DNA of 43,733 nucleotides from Novosphingobium sp. CF614 (lineage in GTDB: Bacteria > Pseudomonadota > Alphaproteobacteria > Sphingomonadales > Sphingomonadaceae), in NCBI RefSeq assembly GCF_900113255.1, contig NZ_FOOR01000022.1, positions 1 through 43,733 of the forward strand. The letters run 5' to 3'. Both the position numbers and the translations under genes were made by a program. Of this stretch, positions 31,048 through 40,600 are shown in pieces; the stretch's first letter is position 1, and each line of letters starts with the position of its first letter. A model generated the notes under the pieces. The model saw only the letters and a program-made list of their open reading frames with translations. It searched no databases and was not told the origin of the DNA.

Positions 31048-34000
31048 ATGCTTGCCCGCATCATCGGCTTTTCGATCCGCCAGCGCTGGTTCGTGCTGGC
31101 GGCGGCCACCCTGCTGTGCGCCATCGGCGTGTGGAGCGCGGTGAAGTTGCCGATCGACGCCGTGCCGGACATCACCAATGTCCAGGTCCAGATCAACACC
31201 GAGGCGGAAGGCTATTCCCCGCTCGAATCCGAACAGCGCGTCACCTTTCCGATCGAAACCGCCATCGCCGGCATCCCCGGTCTTTCCTACACCCGTTCGA
31301 TCTCGCGCTATGGCCTGAGCCAGGTCACCGTGGTGTTCGACGACGGCACCGACACGTATTTCGCGCGCCAGCAGGTCAACGAGCGATTGCAGGCGGTCAG
31401 GTCGCAGCTGCCGGCCGGGATCGAGCCCCAGATGGGGCCGATCGCCACCGGGCTGGGCGAAATCTTCATGTTCGCCATCGAACCGAAGCCGGGAGGCGCC
31501 AGGCCCGACGGCAGCCCCTGGACGGCGACCGACCTCAGGACCTTGTCCGACTGGGTGGTGCGCCCGCAGATGCGCGCCATTCCCGGCGTGGCCGAAGTCA
31601 ACACCATCGGCGGCTACGAACGGCAGTACCACGTCACGCCCAATCCGGCGCAGCTGGCGGCGCTCGACTTGTCGCTGAACGATCTGGTCGAGGCGCTGGA
31701 GCGCAACAACGCCAATCGCGGCGCCGGCTATGTCGAGCGTGGCGGCGAGCAGATCCTGATCCGGGTGCCGGGGCAGGCCGCCAACGAAGGCGACCTGTCG
31801 CGGATCGTGGTGGCCACGCGCGGCGACGTGCCGATCCTTGTGGGGGACCTGGCGGAAGTCGTGATCGGATCGCAGCTGCGTACCGGGGCCGCGACCGAGA
31901 ACGGCAAGGAAATCGTGCTTGGCACCATTTTCATGCGCACCGGCGAAAACCCCCGGGTGGTCGCGCAGGCGGCGGCGGAAAAGCTCAGGCAGGTGACCGC
32001 TTCGCTTCCCGCCGGGGTGGTCGCGCATCCGCTCTACGATCGCACCGAACTGGTCGACCGGACGATCGCGACGGTCGAGAAGAACCTGGCCGAAGGCGCG
32101 CTGCTCGTGGTCGTGGTGCTGTTCCTCCTGCTCGGCAATTTCCACGCCGCGCTCATCACCGCGGCGGTCATCCCCATCGCGATGCTGATGACCCTGACGG
32201 GCATGCTCGCCACGCGGACGTCGGCCAACCTGATGAGCCTGGGGGCGCTCGATTTCGGGCTGATCGTGGACGGGGCGGTCATCATCGTCGAGAACTGCCT
32301 GAGGCGGCTTGGCGAGGCGCAGCATCGCGCCGGGCGCCTGCTCGACCGGGACGAGCGCTTCGGTCTGGTCGCCAAGGCCGGCGCCGAAGTCATCCGGCCC
32401 TCGATCTTCGGCATCGTCATCATCACGGCGGTCTACCTGCCGATCTTCGCCCTGGAAGGGATCGAGGGGAAGACCTTCCATCCCATGGCGATCACCGTGG
32501 TGCTGGCGCTGACGGCGGCGCTGCTGCTGTCGCTGACGCTGGTGCCGGCGGCGGTGGCACTGTTCGTCACCGGCAAGGTGGAGGAGAAGGAAAACCGCGT
32601 CATGCGCTGGATCGGCGCGGGCTATGCGCCGCTGCTCGACAAAGTGCTGACGCGGCCGAAACGGGCACTGGCGATCGCCGTGCTGCTTGTCGCGGCGAGC
32701 GGCGCCGGCGCCACGCGCCTGGGTTCGGAATTCATTCCCAACCTCGATGAAGGCGACATCGCCATGCATGCGCTGCGCATCCCGGGAACCAGCCTGAGCC
32801 AGGCGGTGCGGATGCAGGAGGCGCTGGAGAAGCGCATCCGACAATTCCCGGAAGTGGAACGGGTCTTCGCGAAGATCGGCACCGCCGATGTCGCGACCGA
32901 CCCGATGCCGCCCTCGGTCGCGGACAACTTCATCATGCTCAAGGATCGGAGCCGGTGGCCCGATCCCCGCAAGCCGCGCGTCCAGCTCGTGGCCGAACTC
33001 GACAAGGCGGTATCGGAGATCCCCGGCAACAACTATGAATTCACCCAGCCGGTGCAGATGCGCATGAACGAGCTGATCGCGGGGGTCCGCGCCGACGTGG
33101 CGATCAAGCTGTTCGGCGACGATCTCGATCAGCTGCTCGAAAGCGGCGATGCCGTCAACGACGTGGCGGCGTCCATTGCGGGCGCGCAGGACGTGAAGCT
33201 GGAACAGGTCACCGGCCTGCCGATGCTCTCGGTCACGCCGCGCCGCGACATGCTGGCGCGCTACGGCATCAGCATGGCCGATGTCCAGGATGCCGTCGCC
33301 ACCGCCACCGGCGGCAGCAAGGCCGGCGAGGTGTTCGAAGGCGATCGGCGTTTCGCCGTCGTCGTGCGCCTGCCCGAAGCCTTGCGCACCAATCTCGATG
33401 CGCTCGGCAACCTGCCGGTGCGGGTGGCCGGCGGCACGGCGGTGCCGCTGGCGCAGCTGGCCGATATCGCGCTCGCGGCCGGACCCAACCAGGTCAGCCG
33501 CGAGAACGGCAAGCGCCGCGCGGTCATCACCGCCAATGTGCGCGGGCGCGATCTGGGCTCGTTCATGGCCGAACTGCGCGAAAAGGTGGCTGGCGAGGTG
33601 GCGCTTCCGGCGGGGTACTACATCGAATACGGCGGCACTTTCGAACAGCTCCAGTCCGCCAGGACGCGGCTGGCGATCGTGGTGCCGCTGGTGCTGGTGC
33701 TGATCTTCGGGCTGCTGTTCACCTTGTTCGGATCGATGAAGGACGCCGCGATCGTCTTTTCCGGCGTGCCGCTCGCCCTTACCGGCGGCGTGGCGGCTTT
33801 GGCACTGCGGGGGATTCCGATGTCGATTTCGGCGGGCATAGGGTTCATCGCGCTGTCCGGGGTGGCGGTGCTCAACGGCGTGGTCATGCTGTCCTTCATT
33901 CGCGAACTGCGGGAGCGCGGCGCCGGATTGCTGGAAGCGGTGCGCGAAGGCGCGCTCACCCGCCTGAGGCCGGTCATGATGACTGCGCTGGTGGCATCGC

Positions 34001-34203
34001 TCGGCTTCGTGCCCATGGCGCTGAATGTCGGCGCTGGATCGGAAGTCCAGCGCCCCCTGGCGACGGTGGTGATCGGCGGCATCATCTCCTCGACGATCCT
34101 GACCCTGCTGGTGCTGCCCGCGCTATACGCGCTGGTCCACCGGCGCGAGGAGGAGGTGGAGGGGCGGCTCGAAACACCCGAAGCTAACGGTTGCTCATCC
34201 TAG
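31048..34203 (+). CDS. czcA: CzcA-type heavy-metal RND efflux pump
   Basis: Proton-driven inner-membrane pump exporting divalent metals (Co, Zn, Cd or Ni type) through CzcB and CzcC. The 1051 residues show the usual 12-helix, two-porter-domain layout, with N terminus RQRWFVLAAATLLCAIGVWS and porter motif PIDAVPDITNVQVQIN. The TM4 signature of the CzcA branch, LDFGLIVDGAVIIVEN, includes D402, D408 and E415, the expected proton-relay acids. This signature is not that of the Cu/Ag CusA branch. GGGAGGGG lies 7 bp before the ATG. No metal-responsive regulator (CzcRS, MerR) is adjacent. Metal specificity beyond the branch is inferred. Confidence 0.95.
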   Translation: MLARIIGFSIRQRWFVLAAATLLCAIGVWSAVKLPIDAVPDITNVQVQINTEAEGYSPLESEQRVTFPIETAIAGIPGLSYTRSISRYGLSQVTVVFDDGTDTYFARQQVNERLQAVRSQLPAGIEPQMGPIATGLGEIFMFAIEPKPGGARPDGSPWTATDLRTLSDWVVRPQMRAIPGVAEVNTIGGYERQYHVTPNPAQLAALDLSLNDLVEALERNNANRGAGYVERGGEQILIRVPGQAANEGDLSRIVVATRGDVPILVGDLAEVVIGSQLRTGAATENGKEIVLGTIFMRTGENPRVVAQAAAEKLRQVTASLPAGVVAHPLYDRTELVDRTIATVEKNLAEGALLVVVVLFLLLGNFHAALITAAVIPIAMLMTLTGMLATRTSANLMSLGALDFGLIVDGAVIIVENCLRRLGEAQHRAGRLLDRDERFGLVAKAGAEVIRPSIFGIVIITAVYLPIFALEGIEGKTFHPMAITVVLALTAALLLSLTLVPAAVALFVTGKVEEKENRVMRWIGAGYAPLLDKVLTRPKRALAIAVLLVAASGAGATRLGSEFIPNLDEGDIAMHALRIPGTSLSQAVRMQEALEKRIRQFPEVERVFAKIGTADVATDPMPPSVADNFIMLKDRSRWPDPRKPRVQLVAELDKAVSEIPGNNYEFTQPVQMRMNELIAGVRADVAIKLFGDDLDQLLESGDAVNDVAASIAGAQDVKLEQVTGLPMLSVTPRRDMLARYGISMADVQDAVATATGGSKAGEVFEGDRRFAVVVRLPEALRTNLDALGNLPVRVAGGTAVPLAQLADIALAAGPNQVSRENGKRRAVITANVRGRDLGSFMAELREKVAGEVALPAGYYIEYGGTFEQLQSARTRLAIVVPLVLVLIFGLLFTLFGSMKDAAIVFSGVPLALTGGVAALALRGIPMSISAGIGFIALSGVAVLNGVVMLSFIRELRERGAGLLEAVREGALTRLRPVMMTALVASLGFVPMALNVGAGSEVQRPLATVVIGGIISSTILTLLVLPALYALVHRREEEVEGRLETPEANGCSS

Positions 34204-34251
34204 CTGTCTGGTTGCGACACATCATTGGCATAATAAAGGATGCGGTCTACT

Positions 34252-34515
34252 TCAGCGACGAGAACCTGCTGGTTTGCGGGAGGCTTGGAGAGGCGCAATA
34301 ATTGCTTGCCGGATTCTGGGCAGGCTCGGCTGTGGCGGCAGCCTGGCGATTCTTTTCCCCCCTTTGGCCTGCTTGAGCCGAAGGAACTGAAGGAAAGCAA
34401 AGGCGAGCATGGACACCAGCGCGTGTCGGTGCAGGCCTTTTCATGACCGGCCTTCGAAGTGGTCGAGGCCCAGATCTTCAAGCATGGCTTTTCGTCTTTG
34501 GAGAACCGAGCACGG
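34252..34515 (-). pseudogene. Remnant of an IS701-like transposase (C-terminal fragment)
   Basis: On the minus strand one frame reads MLEDLGLDHFEGRS, then a TGA where Trp is expected, then KGLHRHALVSMLAFAFLQF, LRLKQAKGGKRIARLPPQ and PSLPRIRQAII, ending at a stop at 34252. This is the C-terminal signature of DDE transposases of the IS701 group (DHFEGRSWxGLHRH...). The upstream catalytic part is missing and the match fades beyond about 34500. The in-frame TGA and the truncation mark it as dead. It lies between czcA and tRNA-Asn, evidence of past insertion at this spot. Boundaries are approximate. Confidence 0.75.
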
Positions 34516-34733
34516 CAGGAACCCCAAGGCGAGCGACCGGGCTGACTTCCTCGAACTGGTGTCAGAGTGCTTAGACGCTCTGAGAGGGAAAAAGCCGGGG
34601 AGCGGCTACGACACAGCAAGCTGGTCGATTGATTGCGCACCAATCAGTCACTTTTAGGATGGTGGGTGTTTAGAAGGGCTTGGTCGCAGCCTGAGTAGAA
34701 TTTCTCGCGTTTCCAAGTGCATGGAAATGAAAT
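34516..34733. other. Non-coding stretch between the IS remnant and tRNA-Asn
   Basis: No gene can be supported here. Base composition looks lower in GC than in the neighbours. Short open frames on both strands have no recognisable protein. A small hairpin (TCAGAG at 34562-34567 with CTCTGA at 34578-34583) is the only structure noticed. It may be further decayed mobile DNA. Confidence 0.5.
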
Positions 34734-34808
34734 TGGCTCCCCGAGTAGGATTCGAACCTACGGCCATTCGATTAACAGTCGAATGCTCTACCGCTGAGCT
34801 ATCGGGGA
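34734..34808 (-). tRNA. tRNA-Asn (anticodon GTT)
   Basis: On the minus strand the acceptor arm TCCCCGA (34808-34802) pairs with TCGGGGA (34744-34738), followed by discriminator G and an encoded CCA (34736-34734). The D-arm GCTCAGCGGTAGAGC, the anticodon loop CTGTTAA giving GTT, and the T-arm with GGTTCGAATCC are all present. Its 3' end faces the IS remnant and the czc operon. Confidence 0.96.
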
Positions 34809-34884
34809 GCAGCCTTGCGATGTCTCCACCGTTGGGCAGGGGTGCGCCTATAGCAGTGCCGCCGTGATTGGCAACCCCCGTTGC

Positions 34885-34900
34885 GGTGGAAAATTCCACC
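34885..34900 (-). terminator. Short hairpin after the NAD kinase gene
   Basis: GGTGGAA and TTCCACC form a 6-7 bp stem with a very short AT loop, about 30 bp past the nadK stop on the minus strand and before tRNA-Asn. No T-run follows. Confidence 0.3.
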
Positions 34901-34929
34901 AAGTTCCTTCCTTCCCGTGGGCGAGGGGG

Positions 34930-35727
34930 TCAGACTTGGAACTGCTCGGCGAAGATGCGTTCTTCCAGCGTGAAGCCGGGGTCGAACAGCAGCGTCAGTT
35001 CCTTCTCGGGCGTGGCGACGATGCGGACCGTGGATACGTCGCGCACTTCCTTCTGGTCGGCGACGGCGGCGACCGGGCGCTTGCCGGGTTCGCGGACGCG
35101 GAATTCGACTTCCGCGCTTTCGGGCAGGATCGCCCCTTTCCACCGGCGCGGGCGGAAGGGGCTGAGCGGTGTCAGCGCCAGCATGCGGCAGCCCAGCGGC
35201 AGGATCGGCCCGTTGGCCGACAGGTTGTAGGCGGTGGAGCCGACCGGGGTGGCGATCAGGATGCCGTCGCCGGCCAGTTCCTCCATGCGCACTTTCCCGT
35301 TGATGCGCACTTCCAGCTTGGCGGTCTGGCGCGTTTCGCGCAGCAGCGAGACTTCGTTGATCGCGTAATAGCTGAATTCCCTGCCGTCCTGCGTGGTCGC
35401 GTGCATGCACAGCGGGCGGACCGGTACGCGGTGGGCTTCGGCCACGCGCCGGGCGATGGGAACGCGCCCGTGCGCCTGGGCATCATCGTGCTGCCCGTTC
35501 ATCAGGAAGCCGACCGTTCCCAGATTCATGCCGTAGACCGGCTTGAGTTCCTGCCAGTCCAGCATTTCGTGCAGGACATGGAGCAGGAATCCGTCGCCGC
35601 CCAGCACCACCAGCACATCGGCATCCTGCGGCGAGACCCACGGATGCGAATCCCGCAGCACCTGCGCACCGGCCTGCGCCTTGACGCTGTCCGACACGAT
35701 GAGAGCCAGCTTCGGATCGTCGCTCAT
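34930..35727 (-). CDS. nadK: NAD kinase
   Basis: Phosphorylates NAD+ to NADP+ with ATP or polyphosphate in the cytoplasm. From the ATG at 35727 it has 265 residues. The catalytic GGDG motif lies in VVLGGDGFLLHVLHE (about 43-46). The other family motifs are MNLGTVGFLMN, YAINEVSLLRE and GDGILIATPVGSTAYNLSANGPILP. The frame extends 21 residues upstream to 35790, but those residues do not resemble the family. The gene is divergent from the EAL-domain gene. The only oddity is Val in TPVGSTAY, where Thr is the commonest residue. Confidence 0.95.
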   Translation of the reverse strand: MSDDPKLALIVSDSVKAQAGAQVLRDSHPWVSPQDADVLVVLGGDGFLLHVLHEMLDWQELKPVYGMNLGTVGFLMNGQHDDAQAHGRVPIARRVAEAHRVPVRPLCMHATTQDGREFSYYAINEVSLLRETRQTAKLEVRINGKVRMEELAGDGILIATPVGSTAYNLSANGPILPLGCRMLALTPLSPFRPRRWKGAILPESAEVEFRVREPGKRPVAAVADQKEVRDVSTVRIVATPEKELTLLFDPGFTLEERIFAEQFQV

Positions 35728-35814
35728 CAAATCTCCGGGCCACCGTGGATCTTTTGCGGCTGGGCTGTCGAATTTTGAACGGTTTGGCAAGGCCTTTGGG
35801 CTAAAGCCCTGGGC

Positions 35815-37137
35815 ATGGGCGCATCACAGCAAGAACATGTTCAGAGCCATCCCAAAGGGATCGAGGATCGACTGACCGGCATTCCGGGGATCGAGGCGGT
35901 GCACGATCGCATGGCCGATTGGCGATCCGATCCCGCCATCGCGCCCCGCCATGCCCATGTCCATGCGATGATGCTGGGACTGCGCCGCCTCGACACCATC
36001 AACGCGGCATATGGCGCGGCGGCCGGGGATGGCGCGCTGGAGGAAGTGGCGGCCCGTATTGCTCACTTCGCGGCGGATGAACTCGACGGGCCCTGGCAGC
36101 TCGCAAGGGCGGGCGGCGGGCGCTTCCTGCTCGTTGCCAACGAAGCCTGCAGCCGCGAGCGCTGGCAGCTGGTCGCGGATCAGCTTGCCGACCTGATCGC
36201 GCGCCCGATCGCGGTGCCTTTGGGAATACTGCGACTGTCCCCGCGCGTGGCACTGATCCGGGCGCTGACCGACGAAAGCGTGGAATCCATGCTGGATCGC
36301 CTCGGGCATGCCTTGCAGCAGGCGAGCGAGCAGCAGGGCGAGCGACTGGCCTGGGCGGACGGCGAAGTGACCCCGCCGGGGCGATCGAGCGCGCAGCTCG
36401 AGGCGGACCTGCTGGTCGCGATCGATCGCGACGAGATCGAGATCCTGTTTCAACCGCAGTTCAGCCTTGCAGACGACGCGCTGACGGGGGCAGAGGCCCT
36501 GGCGCGCTGGAATCATCCCGAACTCGGCCGGATCGGTGCCGGCGCCCTGTTCGCCATCGCCGAGCGCGCCGACCATATCGGGCCGCTTTCGCGTCACATC
36601 GCCCGCAAGGCGCTGTGGGCCGCGTGCGAGTGGCCGGGCGAACTGCGTCTTTCCATCAACGTCACCCCCGCCGATCTCGCCTTCGGCAGCTACGTGCGCC
36701 AGATGCTCGACCTCGTGCGGGAGAGCGGCTTCCCGCCGCGCCGCCTGACCTTGGAGGTGACCGAGCAGGCGCTTATCAGCGACGTCGCGCTGGCGGCGCA
36801 GACAATGGCCGAATTTTCCGCGCAGGGCATCCGCATCGCCCTCGACGACTTCGGGGCGGGGTTCTGCAACTTCCGCTACCTCAAGGTGCTGCCGATGCAT
36901 TACCTCAAGCTCGACCGTTCGATGATCGAGGGGGTGGCCAGCGACAAGCGCGACGTGGCGGTGCTGCGTGCGATCGTGGCGATGGCGGCGGCGCTGGATC
37001 TCCAGGTGATCGCGGAAGGGATCGAGGACGAGGGGCAGCGCGCGGTCGCGGCCCATGAGGGCTGCGCATATTACCAGGGCTTCCTGCGCGCGCAGCCGAT
37101 GAGCGCGGCGATGTTCGCCAAGCTGGCGGCGGCTTGA
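35815..37137 (+). CDS. EAL phosphodiesterase with a degenerate GGDEF domain
   Basis: Predicted cytoplasmic c-di-GMP phosphodiesterase of 440 residues. The N-terminal half (about 45-180) has the shape of a GGDEF domain (LRRLDTINAAYGAAAGDGALEEVAARI), but the signature loop reads AGGGRF at about 99-104 instead of GGDEF, so cyclase activity is very unlikely. It may sense GTP. The EAL domain (about 195-435) keeps EAL in GAEALARW (227-229), SINVTPADL, EVTEQALI, DDFGAGF, KLDRSM, AEGIEDE and YYQGFL, so hydrolysis is plausible. No membrane segment or other sensor domain is seen. The ribosome-binding site before 35815 is poor, so the true start may lie slightly downstream. Confidence 0.9.
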   Translation: MGASQQEHVQSHPKGIEDRLTGIPGIEAVHDRMADWRSDPAIAPRHAHVHAMMLGLRRLDTINAAYGAAAGDGALEEVAARIAHFAADELDGPWQLARAGGGRFLLVANEACSRERWQLVADQLADLIARPIAVPLGILRLSPRVALIRALTDESVESMLDRLGHALQQASEQQGERLAWADGEVTPPGRSSAQLEADLLVAIDRDEIEILFQPQFSLADDALTGAEALARWNHPELGRIGAGALFAIAERADHIGPLSRHIARKALWAACEWPGELRLSINVTPADLAFGSYVRQMLDLVRESGFPPRRLTLEVTEQALISDVALAAQTMAEFSAQGIRIALDDFGAGFCNFRYLKVLPMHYLKLDRSMIEGVASDKRDVAVLRAIVAMAAALDLQVIAEGIEDEGQRAVAAHEGCAYYQGFLRAQPMSAAMFAKLAAA

Positions 37138-37141
37138 CGGT

Positions 37142-37576
37142 TCAGCGCGGAACGATACGTCGGACGACACGGGGAATGCGGCCGTCGGGCCAGCATATTT
37201 TCGCCGCCTGCGCCCGCGAGGGCTTGTCCACGCGGGTGAGCCGGCCGTGCTCTTCCATGAACCGTACCGCTTCGCCAGGCGAAGGCAGTGCGAGACCATC
37301 GGCTTCGACGGTGGCCACCGCCGCCTCGTCGCACCAGGCGGGCAGGCGTTTCATGGCCGCCGCGTGCGCCCCGCTGCCGCGATAGGCGCGCATCGCCTCC
37401 CGCGTTTCCCAGTGCGAGACGGTCCAGAACGTCCATTTCCAGTTGGACGCAAGGTAGCCGCCGGTAAAGCCCGGCATGCCCTCCAGCTGCGCCGTGCTCG
37501 CATTGGCATGGCGCAGAAATGCGGGCAGGAACCAGAACCGGCGCAGCTTGAGGCGGGTAAGCGAAACGATGGCCAT
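37142..37576 (-). CDS. ABM-like small protein (dimeric alpha/beta barrel)
   Basis: A 144-residue cytoplasmic protein. The N terminus (MAIVSLTRLKLRRFWFLPAF), the segment WKWTFWTVSHWETREAMRAYRGSGAH and the following KRLPAWCDEAAVATVEAD resemble the ferredoxin-like dimeric barrel of antibiotic-biosynthesis-monooxygenase or DUF3291-type proteins. The C-terminal 45 residues are an extra basic tail. The catalytic chemistry, if any, is unknown. It is convergent with the EAL gene, 4 bp away. The family call is tentative, from pattern recognition only. Confidence 0.6.
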   Translation of the reverse strand: MAIVSLTRLKLRRFWFLPAFLRHANASTAQLEGMPGFTGGYLASNWKWTFWTVSHWETREAMRAYRGSGAHAAAMKRLPAWCDEAAVATVEADGLALPSPGEAVRFMEEHGRLTRVDKPSRAQAAKICWPDGRIPRVVRRIVPR

Positions 37577-37664
37577 CTATGCTCACCTTTCAGGACGGCA
37601 TTGGCGAGCCGGGGGCAATCAACTCATGCCAACCGTCTCATGCCTTGACCTTTTCCGTCGTCTA

Positions 37665-40600
37665 TCAGCTGGCCTTGCGCGCCACAACCGATAGCCCCTT
37701 GGTCAGCTGGAACAGGCCGTTGAGGCGGCTCTTGGGGTCGCCCCAGGCGCGGGTCAGGACCAGCTTGTTGTCGGGACGCAGCTTGACGGTGCCCTGCAAC
37801 CGCTCGGCATAGGCGATGAGGCCCATGGGATTGGGGAAACTGTCGTTGTGGAAGCTGACCAGCGCGCCGCGCGGGCCGACGTCGATCTTGGCGATATGCG
37901 CCTCGATCGCCTGGCGCTTGATCTCGATAAGCCTGACGAGATTGGCGGTTGCGTCGGGCAGGGGGCCGAAGCGATCGATCATCTCTGCCGATAGCGATTC
38001 TATCTCCGCCTGGCTGTCGGCGTCGTTGAGGCGGCGATAGAGCGCCATGCGCACCGCGAGGTCGGGCACGTATTCCTCGGGGATCATGATCGGAGCCTCG
38101 ACCGTGATCTGCGGGGAAAGGCCCGAGGTGTTCTTCTCCAGGCCGACACCGCCGGCGCGCGCGGCCATGATCGCGTCTTCCAGCATCGACTGGTAGAGTT
38201 CGAAGCCGACTTCGCGGATATGGCCGGACTGCTCGTCGCCCAGGAGGTTGCCCGCGCCGCGAATGTCGAGGTCGTGGCTGGCGAGCTGGAACCCCGCGCC
38301 CAGCGAATCGAGATCGCCCAGCACCTTGAGCCGCTTCTCCGCGACTTCGGAAAGCTGGGTGTTGGCCGGCGTCGTCAGATAGGCATAGGCGCGCAGCTTG
38401 GCGCGACCGACGCGGCCGCGCAGCTGGTAGAGCTGGGCCAGGCCGAAGCGGTCCGCGCGGTGGATGATGATCGTGTTGGCGCGCGGGATGTCCAGGCCGG
38501 ATTCGACGATCGTGGTTGAAAGCAGGACTTCGTACCGGCCTTCGTAGAAGGCGCTCATCCGCTCTTCCACTTCGCCGGCGCCCATCTGGCCGTGCGCGGT
38601 GATGACCTTCACTTCGGGCACGTGCTTGTGGAGCCACTGTTCGACGTCGGGCATGTCGGCGATGCGGGGCACGACGATGAAGCTCTGGCCGCCGCGATGG
38701 TGCTCGCGCAGCAGGGCCTCGCGCATGACCATGTCGTCCCATTCCATCACGTAAGTGCGGACGGCCAGGCGGTCTACCGGCGGGGTCTGGATGGTCGACA
38801 GTTCGCGCAGCCCCGACATCGCCATTTGCAGGGTGCGCGGGATCGGCGTGGCCGTGAGCGTCAGGACGTGGACGTCGGCGCGAAGCTGCTTGAGCCGTTC
38901 CTTGTGGTTGACGCCGAAGCGCTGCTCCTCGTCGACGATGACGAGCCCGAGGCGCTTGAAGCTGACGCTCTTGGCCAGGATCGCGTGGGTGCCGCAGACC
39001 ACGTCGACGGTGCCGCTGGCAAGGCCGTCGCGCGTGGCCCTGGCTTCCTTTTCGGGGACGAGGCGCGAGAGCCGGCCGACGTTGAGCGGGAAGCTGGCGA
39101 ACCGCTCGGCGAAACCGGCGTAGTGCTGGCGGGCGAGCAGGGTGGTCGGCGCGACCACGGCGACCTGCTGTCCGGCCATGGCGGCGACGAAGGCGGCGCG
39201 CAGCGCCACTTCGGTCTTGCCGAAGCCGACATCGCCGCAGACCAGGCGGTCCATCGGCTTGCCTTCGGACAAGTCGCCCAGCACATCGGAAATGGCCGCT
39301 TCCTGGTCCTCGGTTTCTTGCCAGGGGAAACGGTCGACGAACTGGTCATAGGCCGAACTTTCGGGCAGCAGCACCGGGGCCTGGCGCAAGGCGCGCGCGG
39401 CGGCGGTCTTCATCAACTCGCCGGCGATTTCGTTGATGCGCTCCTTGAGGCGGGCGCGGCGCTTCTGCCAGGCCTCGCCGCCCAGCTTGTCGAGCGCCAC
39501 GCCCTCGCTCTCGGAGCCATAGCGCGAGAGGACGTCGAGGTTCTCGACCGGGATGTAGAGCTTGTCGCCGCCCGCGTATGTCAGCATCACGCAGTCGTGC
39601 GGCGACTGGCCGACCGGGATCGACTGCAAGCCTTCGTAGCGACCGATGCCGTGATCCATGTGGACGATCAGGTCGCCCGGGGTCAGCGCCGCCAGTTCGG
39701 CAAGGAAGGCGTCGGAATCCTTCTTGCGCTTCTTGCGGCGCACGAGACGGTCGCCGAGAATGTCCTGCTCGGTAAGAACCTCTATCGCGTCGTTCGCGAA
39801 ACCGGTTTCGAGCGGCAATACCAGCGCGGCGGAGCGTCCCTGCACGGCCAGGCCAAGCGCTTCCTGCCAGGTATCGGCCAGGCGGGGTTCGGGTCCTTTC
39901 GCTTCCCCCAGGATCGAGACGAGCCGGGCGCGGCTACCGACGGAATAAGCGGCGAGGATCGGTTTGCGTCCGCCCTTGCCGATCGCGTGGAGGTGCTTGG
40001 CGGCGGCTTCGTAGGCATTGTCGCCGCGGGCGCGTTCCGGCGCGAAATCGCGGCCATTGGCGAAGCCGAAGTCGATGACCTTGGCGCTCTCCGGCTGGGC
40101 GAAGGGATCGGCGCGGTGGACCGGGAAGCTGGCCAGCGTCCGCTCGAACTCCTGGTCGCCGAGATACAGGGCATCGACGGCGAGCGGGCGGTAGCTGCCG
40201 GCCTTCTGACCGGAAGTCTCGACGCGCGCCTTGTGGTAGTCGGCAATATCGCCGAGCCGTTCCTGCGCCGCGCCGATGGCGGATGTGTCCGCAATGAGAA
40301 GATCGTCCTTGGCAAGGTGATCGAACAGGGTGACCAGCCGTTCCTCGAACAAGGGCAGCCAGTGTTCCATGCCGGCAAGGCGCCGCCCGTCGCTGACCGC
40401 CTGATAGATCGGATCGGCGGTGGCGCCTGCACCGAATATCTCGCGGTAGCGGCCCCGGAAGCGCTTGACCGTTTCCTCGTCGAGCAGGGCCTCGCTGGCG
40501 GGCAGCAGCAGGTGCTCGGGAATCGTGCCGGTCGAACGCTGGGTGCCGGTGTCGAACAGGCGCAGCGTTTCCAGTTCGTCTCCGAAGAAATCGAGCCGCA

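Noticed and set aside
31024..32844. A 606-codon open frame antisense to czcA
   Set aside because: Shadow of czcA. The real strand carries the complete RND pump with its TM4 signature.
34200..34643. A 147-codon minus-strand frame next to czcA
   Set aside because: It is out of frame with the recognisable IS701-type transposase remnant on the same strand and has no protein-like features of its own.
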